A DNA stretch of 64,000 nt. It comes from Linum tenue. Lineage: Eukaryota > Streptophyta > Magnoliopsida > Malpighiales > Linaceae. The notes beneath the pieces were generated by a model. The model did not search any database. It saw nothing but the letters and a program-made list of their open reading frames with translations, and was not told the origin of the DNA. Location of the stretch: assembly GCA_946122785.1 (NCBI GenBank), contig CAMGYJ010000002.1, forward strand, positions 23,844,492 through 23,908,491, written 5' to 3'. This document shows positions 54,808-64,000 of this stretch, one piece after another (positions within the stretch are counted from its first letter, which is position 1; each line of letters begins with the position of its first letter). The translations under genes and the position numbers were made by a program.

Positions 54808-56536
54808 GCATCCATATTGGCGTCCAGCTAAAAGACGGTAAATAAGCGCTTGTGGGGAGGCAACCCCACCAAGGTTTGTTTTTCTTTCGTTTGTTTTTGT
54901 CGGTTTGTTCACTTGGAACTATGGTTTCCATCACCCAGTGTGTTTTGCTGATGCTAGCCCCGCTGACTGGTCCACTTCCAGTCCCCCAGCAGTGTTTCAA
55001 TCCGGTAACATCGTTCCCCTATCTCTCCCTCTACTCCATTGAGGGCAATGTCATGCTTAAGTGTGGGGGGGTGCTTTGTATCGGTTGGAATATATATTTG
55101 GGTGCTTGGAGCCTAGTCCGTTGTCCGAATCTTACGATTTGAGGGCTCCAAGTACTATTGTTTGATCATATTGGCACTGTGTTTTGATTGATGAATTGAA
55201 TGGTTTTCGGATTGATGCATGACAACTTGTTTGCGACTAGGACAACCTATGATGAGGACTGAGATGTGCAGTAGAGCGATGTAGGGGTTTAGTTTTTCAA
55301 CTGTTTGCTCGCCAACTGTGACTTGATTTGATCACTTGTTCTTGACAGTCGTTTATGCATCTAGTTCAGGGTATCAGAATGTGAGATAGAGCATCTAGGT
55401 AGCCATGTGAGATTTGAGCCTGCTCGTTTCTTCCTTGTGCGTTAGATCCCTCTTCCATGATGTGTAGCATTCACGTTGTCACTAGCTAAGATGATGGGGG
55501 CATAGGATTAGCCCACGACCAAAACTGACTGTCCTGATGTGTCATATCCCCTAGTCAGCCCCTTTGAGCCGTGTGTTATCCTTTCTTTTGGTCTATAATG
55601 AGAAAATCACCCTTTTTGCATCTTTTAGAAGGTTCCACAGAGTGGTTTTTACATATTCTCTGCTGTTTCTGCTAAAGTTAATGTGAGTGTTGGAGGTAGT
55701 GCTTAAAAGTTGGGCAGGTATTTGAAATATGTGCAGAAGTGGTGGCTCTCTTAAGAAATGGAAAGAAAATGAAAGAAAAAAAATTGAAATCAAAAGAGAG
55801 CCACCACCCAAAAATCTGAATAATGCCCAGTAAGTAGTGTTTCTTAGCAGTCTGGCTTGGAAATGCTGACATTTATACCTCCTTCGCTTTTGTGCTCTTG
55901 AGATATTGAGTAATGCAGAATAGCATAAAGAAAATAACGGTTTGTTTGACTGTGATTGTGTGGGTTTGGAAATGTGGAACCTTGTGCTATGAATACTTCC
56001 ACCACTTAAAAGGCCTTTTCCCAATGTCCAAGACCCTAGCCAGTCATTTGAACCTGTGTCTAAGACCTCCGGATTAGTTAGTGGTGACACCCCATATGTG
56101 AACTCTAGCATTTAGAGGCTGCCATCATGGTGAAGAGATGATAGGGATTGAGAGAAATAGCATGCGCATGAGATGATAGTGATTCATTTTCATATTCTAT
56201 ATACTCTTGTACCCCGGTGAGGACCTAGATTGCTTGGTCTCTGTTCTGATGTCTTGGGGGTTGGATGCATGAGTTGACTGTTTTGAGTAAGTGGTTGAGT
56301 CAAGTCTAGGTTGGCTGGTGAACAGAAGGGAGACTCTTCCTTTACTCGATTTTGCTGCACTCGAATGTCCTTTGTGGTGGTTGTCCAGGTTGCTATTGAG
56401 GTTGCTCATGTATTGATGTTTGAAACCAGTACGATTCACGTGTTCGGTGCCTTTATGACTTGTCCCCAATTTGGGTTGATTGAAATATGTAAGCTTACCT
56501 GGTGTCTGACTTGGTTTGCTTGGGGACAAGCAAACG
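54808..56536 (+). mobile_element. Inner element 3' noncoding region
   Basis: About 1.7 kb between the end of the gag-protease frame and the polypurine tract. It begins with GCGCTTGTGGGGAGGCAACC, a phrase familiar downstream of plant gypsy pol genes. A polypurine-like TTAAGTGTGGGGGGGTG is at about 55057-55073. No frame here resembles an env or other protein; the 172-codon minus frame at 55593-56111 is low-complexity. Confidence 0.6.
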
Positions 56537-56552
56537 GTTAAGTGTGGGGGAG
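56537..56552 (+). promoter_or_regulatory. Polypurine tract of inner element
   Basis: GGTTAAGTGTGGGGGAG stands two bases before the 3' LTR and would prime plus-strand DNA synthesis. The same string in reverse borders the diverged LTR at 11949, tying the two elements to one lineage. Confidence 0.75.
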
Positions 56553-56554
56553 TT

Positions 56555-57975
56555 TGATAGACCGTTATTTACACATGTTTTTACCCCCGTTCTTACACCG
56601 TTTGAGGTGTTGATTCTCGTGTTTTAAGCCGATTTCACCCTAGGTTGTGCTTGTTTGTGATATTTCAGGTCCTAGTACGTGAATGGAGGCTTGGGAGCGA
56701 GTCTGGGGTTGATTGGACGAAGATCGGACGAATGGCGAGGTTTCAAGGAAGCCGCACGGGCAGACCGGGGCATCACACGGCCGTGCAAGTGAGCAAGGTG
56801 GCCGTGTGATTTCCACCTAGAGCAAACACGGGCACAAGTAGCTTTCACACGGCCGTGCAAGTGAGCAAGGTGGCCGTGTGATTTTTTCTGAGGCCACACA
56901 CGGGCAACCCATGAAATCCACACGGCCGTGCAACCCTGGCCGTGTGAGATGGCTGAAGACTGAACTAATCCATACGCTGCGTTTCGACTCACACGGGCAA
57001 AGTGGTGAGCCACACGGCCGTGTGGCCTGCCCGTGTGAGTCGGGAAATTCTGGGTTTTGAGCCAATTTTGAGCCAAAAGTGGGAGAATCGGATTTTCAGA
57101 GCAAAAACAGAGCCCTAGAGAGAGAAAGTACGAAGAACACATCCTAGAAGCTATCTTGGAGCTGGGTTTCACCGAATCGAGCTTGGAGATCTTCATAGGA
57201 GTGGAAATCATCATCCCGGAGTAGATTTTCCTCATCATTATGAGTATGACTACTCCGATTACTGTTTTCTCTTCTCTCTCAACGGAGTAGAACCCTTCTC
57301 TCACTTGGGTATGAAGAACCCTAGTTCCTTGTGTTAGGGATTTGATTGTAATAACTTGGGATGATATTACTGTTTGATTTTAATCGAATGATGCATGTTT
57401 ATTGAATTGATTGGAGTCTGATCAGCTTTTCTTGATTTCTGCTGCAACCTGAGATAGATAGAATCTGATTAGGTTGTTAGAGCCTCTTCATTCGATAGTA
57501 GGAGATTGGCTATACGAGAGTTAGTCAGTTTACTGCTTTGTACTGGAATTCAATTCTAGTAGTGGAGTTATGTGTTCATAGCCTCAGCTTTCTATCCCGG
57601 TGAAGACTAGTCGTCTGCCGGGTAGTTAGACTGAGAGGGCTTGGTCAGCTTAAGAGATTCCAAGCTACTGTCGGAACTTTCGCAGTCTAATCAACAGTGG
57701 ATCAACCCAGGGGAATTACAATTGGACCTAACTAAGGGGCTAGGGGGACTCAATCCCGAGTGACTCTTTCCTGACTTTGAAAACCGAATTATTACTTGCT
57801 TTCTTACTGCTTTTGCTTTAAACAACAATCACTCGAATTAGTTTGTTAGATAATAGAGAATCACGGAGTAAGCAGTAGATCTAGACCCCGGGTTGATAAT
57901 AGAACTTGCCTGTTACTGCATCCCCGGACTGCGATTACACTTGGTCGCAGTTTGGTGTTGTATTTTGGCGTGTCA
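56555..57975 (+). mobile_element. Inner gypsy element, 3' LTR
   Basis: Partner of 50471-51891, identical in length. It ends GCGTGTCA and is followed by TTGCC. Its palindrome module (about 56752-57030) has cleaner CACGGCCGTG copies than the 5' LTR, where a few are mutated (CAGGGCCGTG). Confidence 0.92.
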
Positions 57976-58125
57976 TTGCCCCCACTATTGATTGTTGTAG
58001 TAGGGCGACTCTCCGCTTTGATGGTAAGTATGCTGTTAGTATCCTGAATATTCATCACAGTGTGGCGGTGATTTTGTCAGACTTTGGCAATATTCTTCTC
58101 ACCGGGCCCCACGGTGGGCGCCCAT
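57976..58125 (-). mobile_element. Outer gypsy element leader with primer-binding site
   Basis: On the minus strand, right after the LTR end GGCATCAACA, comes ATGGGCGCCCACCGTGGGGC, a gypsy-type primer-binding region. About 130 bp of leader follow before the inner element begins. Gag and most of pol were lost. Confidence 0.7.
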
Positions 58126-59085
58126 TGTTGATGCCAAGCTTAAAGCAGCCTGCTTCAATATGTTTAGGTCCGGAGAGCGCTGATTTCCCAAAGCCTTTAA
58201 CCACCTCCAGCTCCGTGCGAATACCTGGAAAAAAAGGTCCCACCGGGGGGTCCTGGTTGGAACCTCCTCCGACGATCAAATTAGTAATCTGAATGGAATA
58301 AAATAAATACGATGACGTAGACCTGGTTCGGTCCCACGGTCGTAATTGAGCGTCGTCGGCTATTTAATGCCGCCCGGTGGAGACTATCCACGATTCCATG
58401 GCTTAGTCCGCCAAATTGAGGGTGTGTTGAGTGTTTAGAGATTTAACACGTTTTGGGAGATCGAGAGAGAGAAAACGTTTTTAGAGAGAGAAAGTAAAGA
58501 GAGTATGTATGTGTGAGTTGTGTTGTGTGAAGTAGTCGTAAGCGACTTATGTGGTGGTGTGTGTGTGACTTGTTGTTATGAGAAAGGGGGAGGGGTGCTC
58601 CCTATTTATAGGGGAAAATCGTAGTTGAATTCCTCGACTTACGTTAACATTCACCAACATTTCTCAATAATTATGATATATGAGAATATCCAAGTGTGTA
58701 TGCGAAAGTATGAGAAAGTGTAAATATATAAGGGAAAATAAATGAGTATGGGTAATGTAAACGAGAAACATTTACGTATATGTATGAATATGTACGTAAG
58801 TAAATGTATATGTAAGAAAATGAAAGAAAGAGGAGGAATGAAGGAGAAAGTATAGGAATGTGTATGAAAGTATAGGAATGTGTAGGAATGTGTATGAAAG
58901 TGTAGGAAAGTGTATGAAAGTAAAGGAAAGTGAAGGAAAATAAGATAAACAAATAATAATCATATAGTAATATTAATCATATTCTTATGTAATATAATAA
59001 GATATAATATATTAATTATTTAATAATAATTGGAGTAAAATACTTTATTTCAACGGGCAGGTGAAGCAGGTGAATACCGGGTTCA
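58126..59085 (-). mobile_element. LTR of outer gypsy element (5' LTR)
   Basis: Matches 48678-49634; 3 bp longer overall, with a 6-bp duplication (GCAGGTGAAGCAGGTGAA) near the end and small deletions elsewhere. It lies next to the primer-binding site, hence the 5' LTR of a minus-strand element. The flank after 59085 (TCAAA) does not match the flank before 48678 (AAAGT), so no target duplication is seen. Confidence 0.85.
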
Positions 59086-59209
59086 TCAAAAGCATATGTG
59101 TTTATTCAACGCGATATTATTTATGAGCAAGCTCTTAGATGCAAGTACAAAAAACAAGTCGCAGAAACACATATCTCCCATGAATTTTCCACCAAACTAG
59201 GCTCGTTTG
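59086..59209. other. Short spacer, nothing recognised
   Basis: Sequence between the outer LTR and the next MITE; no feature. Confidence 0.4.
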
Positions 59210-59916
59210 CTTCATGGATTTGAAAAATGAAGGTTTTGGTTAAAACATGGGTTTTACAAAACCATGGATCTATGATGGAATTGCCCCATTTGGTTTTTGG
59301 TACAAACCATCGTTTGCTTGTTGGATTTCATGATGGATTTGACATTGTTATATTTGTGGTTGTATTAGGAATTTACCTTAGTGCCCTTATTGAGTATTAT
59401 TTATTTTTACATTATAATTTTTGTTACAAAACAATTTTCACCCAATAGCTTCGTCCTACTACCACAATCGGAACAAATGAACATGATTAATCAATAACAA
59501 CTTCATATTATACACATAATTAGACAATTCCTTAAGGTTTTCAATGTTGCAAAGTATGCTTTGAGATTAATCATATAGTGTTTGCGTGCAATGAATAATA
59601 ACGAATATTGAATGCAAAATTAATATGCACTACAAGTTGGTCATTAGTAAATGAAAGAGGATAAGTTGGTGATTAGTTTAATAAGTAGGATTAAAATTGT
59701 AAAAAGTCATCATGGACTTTGTACCCCAACACAAATCCCACCTCTTGGAGTGGAATTCTCAAGTCCGCGGGGTCCACGGATTTGGACCATAAAGGTATGT
59801 GGGCCCCACGAATTTATTCATGTTAAATCCATCATGCAAACGACGTATTGTGTACAAAGTCCATGATGTTTGGTTTTTACGTACCAAATCCATGATGAAT
59901 TCCATAAAACAAACCA
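59210..59916. mobile_element. MITE-like element with CTCGTTTGCTTCATGGA ends
   Basis: Left GGCTCGTTTGCTTCATGGAT and right (reversed) CTGGTTTGTTTTATGGAATT form an imperfect inverted repeat, with many internal AAATCCATCATG phrases in both orientations. No coding frame and no certain target duplication. Confidence 0.5.
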
Positions 59917-61016
59917 GTAATATCGTAATGTACCAATAAGCTCCCTTGTATATTCCACTTTCCAGGTGGGACAAACTTGTTAGACTCATATCCTAGCAAG
60001 TTTACTCACTTAGCCTCCATGATACTTCATGGTGCACTCATATATAAACTTGATTGATTTATAGTAACTATTATTGGAAAACGTTCCTTAACTAATTCCA
60101 TAAATATCAATATGCAACTCTTGTTTTTTATAAATATTTCGGTAGGACCCATGATTTGCCTAATGTTGTAGATACAAATTCACGAGTCATGACGATTACC
60201 CTTTCTTGCTCACTTTATTTTGGACAATTAACATAAATTGAGTGTACATCCAATGAATGCACAGTCATCCTTCCATGTTTTAGCTCCTTGGATGTTCAAT
60301 CTACCACCTCCGACTATAAATCCTTTAAAGATAGTATTCCCACTCACTGCTGAAAGGTATAACTGCTAGTGTCATAGATGATGATTATACGTTGTCGCAA
60401 TCAATTTAAAGCATTATCGAAGGTCAACATTACCGAATGATATGGCCAAAATAAATCAATTATTCAAAATATTCAGGCGAAAATAATGATCTTTTCATCG
60501 AAACTAGGATATTGACATGTTTTAATGAGTACAACAATTTTGTTGGTTTTATTTTATCGGTCAGTCAATGTATAACATTAAATTCGCACCTCAATCAACA
60601 TCTCTGTTCCAACCGTATTACCATATACCTTTCAAAACCATGGATGATCATCATCACAACTATAAGATGGATCTTCACTCCACATGAACTTAAATTTTTA
60701 TCAGTGACCGACGACACCAACAGTTCTAAGATTGACAATAATTTCACTTTCATTGAATGGCTAAGATGGTACAAAGGCATTGCAGTACGTAATAGCATTG
60801 GACAAACACGTACACACCGGATGAACGCAAACTCACTAGAACTCACATCATTTTCCCTTAAATTTCAGCAAATATTTTGATCATATTTGGTCACATCTTT
60901 CTTAATTAGTACCAAATATACCATTATAGATATCACGACAACAATGACGACGACGATCCATGCACATCAAGCTAATTAATCCTGCAAGCAAGCTACCAGC
61001 TGACCTTTCTTCCTCC
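59917..61016. other. Intergenic, including the 3' flank of the glycine-rich protein gene
   Basis: AT-rich; no gene recognised. The frame at 60512-60880 lacks protein-like features. The last 100 bp or so are probably the 3' untranslated region of the gene that ends at 61017. Confidence 0.4.
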
Positions 61017-61634
61017 TCACGGCAACCCACCTCCAAGACCTCCACCGGCGCCAGCCCCACCGCCGAACCCCGCCCCAGCTCCGCCACCTAGCCCACCGCC
61101 GCCACCACCTCCGAAACCTCCTCCACCGCCACCACCGAGTCCCCCACCAGCACCGGCTCCACCTCCAAACCCGGCTCCTCCACCAAACCCTGACCCACCA
61201 CCCACTCCTCCACCAGCACCGCCGCCGCCTCCAAACCCTCCCCCGCCTCCACCTCCAGCTCCGCCTCCAAGCCCACCTCCCGCACCAGCACCGCCGCCGA
61301 ACCCGGCACCAGCTCCACCGCCAGCTCCGCCACCTAAACCTCCACCACCTCCGCCTCCAAGCCCGCCTCCACCTCCTGCACCACCGCCGAGCCCGCCTCC
61401 AGCTCCTGCACCGCCGCCTAGTCCGCCTCCAGCTCCACCGCCTAGTCCACCTCCACCCCCGAGCCCGCCGCCGCCACCAAGGCCACCTCCGCCTCCGAGG
61501 CCAGGGCGGTGGAACAGGTTCTTTCCGTCGTCAAAAATGGCAGGATTAGTAGTCTGGTACAGGTTCCTGGCGCCATTGGCGGAGAGCAGGAAGGCGGCGA
61601 GCAACAAAGCGAGAAGGAGCTTGGAATGTGTCAT
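61017..61634 (-). CDS. Secreted glycine-rich protein
   Basis: 205 residues, intronless. An N-terminal signal peptide (MTHSKLLLALLLAAFLLSAN, cleavage probably after residue 22) is followed by a short linker RNLYQTTNPAIFDDGKNLFH. From there almost the whole protein is GGGLGGGAGAG-type repeat with occasional Phe (GFGGG). This is the make-up of plant glycine-rich cell-wall proteins, which are exported to the apoplast; the role is inferred from composition. I chose ATG 61634 rather than the longer frame start at 61961 because the signal peptide begins there and a TATA box lies just upstream. The GC-rich repeats make the reverse frames open too, but those are shadows. Confidence 0.85.
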   Translation of the reverse strand: MTHSKLLLALLLAAFLLSANGARNLYQTTNPAIFDDGKNLFHRPGLGGGGGLGGGGGLGGGGGLGGGAGGGLGGGAGAGGGLGGGAGGGGGLGGGGGGGLGGGAGGGAGAGFGGGAGAGGGLGGGAGGGGGGGFGGGGGAGGGVGGGSGFGGGAGFGGGAGAGGGLGGGGGGGFGGGGGGGLGGGAGAGFGGGAGAGGGLGGGLP

Positions 61635-61695
61635 GTTTGAGTTGGGATAGATGTTGTGTTGTGACTTGTGAGAAGAGGGAGGGCAGGAAGTAGGG

Positions 61696-61703
61696 TTTAT
61701 ATA
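61696..61703 (-). promoter_or_regulatory. TATA box of the glycine-rich protein gene
   Basis: On the minus strand TATATAAA (context TTCCTATATAAACCC) lies about 62 bp upstream of the ATG, a fitting distance for a short leader. A GA/CT microsatellite occurs further upstream at about 61810-61830. Confidence 0.7.
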
Positions 61704-62786
61704 GGAACAAGTATTGACATGACAGCTACAATAATAATATGGATGGATGGATGGATCGGAAGAGGAGGAAAAAGAGGGAAGTTGGTTGGGAGTGAAATAA
61801 ATGGGGGGAGCTCTCTCTCTCTCTCTTTCAAAACCGTGTTGATAGAGTAAATGCCATGGCCAAGGCCAACTAGCATGTGCCTCTCCTTCCTCCTTTTTCT
61901 CCATTCCGTTATTATGACATAGAGAGAGATAGAGAGGCGGTGGTTGTGTTGCCCATTCCATGGCCTTTGCTCTCCTCCTCTTCCCATGGAAGCGCCTTGT
62001 TTTGCTAGCTCTTTAATCTACGTGGTAAAACTGTGGAGAATTTATGATATATATATTAGTGTTTGCTGAAATGGAAAATGGTAGCACTGCAGGCAGTCGT
62101 TCTATAGAGAGTTATTGCAAAACTAATTATAGGGTTTGCTGTAGATAGCTAGGCATACCCTAATGTGCCATTTCGTCTGTCTGGGATATTTGACACCAAA
62201 AGAGGGAACTGTGGTAGCCAGCTAGTTTATCATACTTTGTACGTATGATACAATAATATATATATGTATATAATTGAATGCAATAATAACTGCTATCATG
62301 TTATACTATAGGTATTTGATGCCATTGATATTTTGCTAATTACGTACGTATTGTATTTGTGTTCACGGTGCCACTACGTACATGCAAACTAAATACATAC
62401 ACAAAATGGGCGGTGCATGCATCTACTGGTTAAAGAGGGTATGAGTTATCTAACCAGGAACTAATTATTATCCTATTAGATCCACTGCATCACAAGTTAT
62501 CCTCGGTAACGCTCGTCGGCTTCACTTGTACTAACCCAATACATCCTATCTATATTTTGACAAGTCGTAAAAGTCATGCATGCGTAGTGTAAAGAACAAA
62601 TCAGTAGGGATTATGATGTTAATGTGTAAAAACAAGTGCCTATAAATGTATGAAATCGTACTAGAAATGTATAAGAGCCAAACTATCAATGTTTAAAAAT
62701 GACAGCATAAATAAATGAAATTCGTATGCCTAACTAAGAAACGAAGAAACAATATCACATCCCAACTCTTGATCAAATAAGAGACC
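61704..62786. other. Promoter side and intergenic spacer
   Basis: Upstream region of the glycine-rich protein gene, then AT-rich spacer with short TATA and CATGCATGC-like strings. No gene recognised. Confidence 0.4.
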
Positions 62787-63672
62787 ATTGTGTGGGGAAA
62801 AAAAAAATCCAAAACACACATTTTTTTTAAATTCCAAAATACACACGTTTTGTGAAAAATTCTTAATCTACACATGTTTGGGCATCACCACGGCCGTCAA
62901 CCATGGTGAATGCATTTACCGCTGCAAACTAATTAAAGCGCTGAATGCATCACCGCGGTTGACGGCTGCGGTGAAGGCTTCATCGCGTTTGTCGGCCGCG
63001 GTGAAGGCCTGACTCAAGGCTAAAACTTTAAACTAACGTAACTTTGCTCTCGGTTATCCGATCCTAGCGAATTGTTTTTGATTCGACATAAATTTTCAAG
63101 ATCTTTCAATCTTCAACCAACCTTCATCCCAAAAAAATGTCGTTTGCTACCCTGAACGAGCAATTTTTCGATTTTGCCAAACTTTGGAAGGCCATATCTA
63201 TGTGCTCCTCAATCTGAAAGTCATAAACTTTTTTTTATTGCGCATAAATTTTTTAAAAATACAACTTTTACTAGGAAATAATTTCAAAACAAGAAAATAT
63301 ATTTTTGGGTATACGAAATTTTGGGAATAACTTTGCCTTTACTATTTACAAATCCATATACATTCCAAAATTATGGTTATGATCAAAGTTTTATTCCTTA
63401 AAAAGTTATGCGAAATCAAAAAACGTTTTATGACATTCGGATTGTGGAGCACAAAATTATGGTCTTCCAAATTAAAGTTTGTCTAAATCGAAAAATTGCT
63501 CGTTCGGGGTAGCTAGCGACATTTTTTTTGGGATGAAGGAGGGTTGAAGAAAAGATCTTGAAAAGTTATGCAGATAAAAAAACATGTGTAGATTATGAAT
63601 TTTTCATAAAACGTGTGTACTTTGAATAATTTTTTAAAAACGTGTCTATTCTGGGAAAAATCCCCATTGTGT
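62787..63672. mobile_element. Foldback-like DNA element with 7-bp target duplication
   Basis: The element at 62794-63665 (872 bp) is flanked by ATTGTGT on both sides. The ends are GGGGAAAAAAAAAATCC and GGGAAAAATCCCC, and the inverted similarity extends far inward. ACACACGTTTTGTGAAAAAT pairs with the region at 63600, and CAATTTTTCGATTTTGCCAA at about 63160 pairs with about 63485. A GC-rich island at about 62885-63010 has 30-bp repeats of the CACCGCGGTTGACGGCTGCG type. No protein-coding frame. Confidence 0.65.
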
Positions 63673-64000
63673 AGGGGTGGCGATTTGGTTTTTTCAGTTT
63701 TAATTGAAACCGAACCGGTTTATAAGATAACGGCTTTCCTTAACAGGTAAAAACTGACAAGTTCTTAACGATTTCGGTTAAAACAAAAAATGTTTAATAA
63801 ATTGATAAGTCTTAATGCTTCGTTCTTGATTTTTTATTTACTATGATCGAAGATTCGAAACCAGATATTTTAGAACTTATTAATTTTCAATTAATCGAAC
63901 ATTAATAAGCTCTTGACAGTTTTGGTTTTGAGCAATTGGCTGGTAGGGGTATCGATTATTTCTAATGGGTTTCAATTTGGTAAATATGGAACCGAACCAC
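63673..64000. other. Possible hAT-like element running off the window
   Basis: It begins AGGGGTGGCGATTTGGTTTT and contains AACCGAACCGGTTTATAAG-type text, resembling hAT MITEs with TAGGGGTGGC ends. The other end lies outside the window, so this is tentative. Confidence 0.35.

Noticed and set aside
55593..56111. A 172-codon minus-strand frame in the inner gypsy element
   Set aside because: Serine/leucine/phenylalanine-rich low-complexity text in a noncoding 3' region; no match to env or other known proteins that I can see.
61088..61333. Alternative frames (Glu/Val/Ala-rich) inside the glycine-rich protein gene
   Set aside because: Frame shadows of the glycine repeat; only the frame with the signal peptide has a biological start and TATA box.

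Overview
This is nuclear DNA of a flowering plant, probably a eudicot. It has spliced GT-AG genes for plastid histidine synthesis and a mitochondrial dehydrogenase subunit. It also has a plant-type MAPKKK, a glycine-rich wall protein, long AT-rich spacers and many plant transposons (gypsy LTR elements, LINEs, a SINE, Mutator-like, hAT and Harbinger-type elements, a Helitron end). I cannot name the species. Exon joins below were checked by codon phase only; no transcript or database was available.

Four genes look functional. They are an intronless MAPKKK17/18-type kinase (3853-5412, +), with an ABRE/G-box and TATA box upstream; the 19-exon HISN4 gene for the HisH-HisF fusion enzyme (25202-29744, +); the 13-coding-exon gene for the E2 subunit of 2-oxoglutarate dehydrogenase (31273-35623, -), convergent with HISN4 and carrying a GC-AG intron; and a secreted glycine-rich protein (61017-61634, -).

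Most of the rest is transposon-derived. 0.7-1.1 kb holds a LINE tail. 6.7-16.2 kb holds MITEs, a SINE with a perfect 13-bp target duplication, a diverged gypsy LTR, and a LINE broken by a hAT fragment. 16.8-25.1 kb holds a 6.4-kb Mutator-like element with a transposase pseudogene and a convergent plant-mobile-domain (PMD) pseudogene, bracketed by direct repeats of about 690 bp. 37.4-40.6 kb is a long-TIR Mutator-like element carrying a trehalose-6-phosphate phosphatase fragment, itself split by a LINE. 41-44.6 kb holds MITEs, a 21-bp minisatellite and a Helitron end. 45.4-46.4 kb holds an Aha1 pseudogene. 47.1-48.3 kb is a second Mutator-like element with a carboxylesterase-like fragment. 48.7-59.1 kb is a gutted minus-strand gypsy element into which a 7.5-kb Athila-like gag-protease element has inserted.

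The least expected structures are the PMD/Mutator element with subterminal hairpin arrays and outsized flanking duplications, the two gene-capturing Mutator-like elements, and a palindrome-rich module that occupies the same position in two related LTRs but carries a different palindrome in each.
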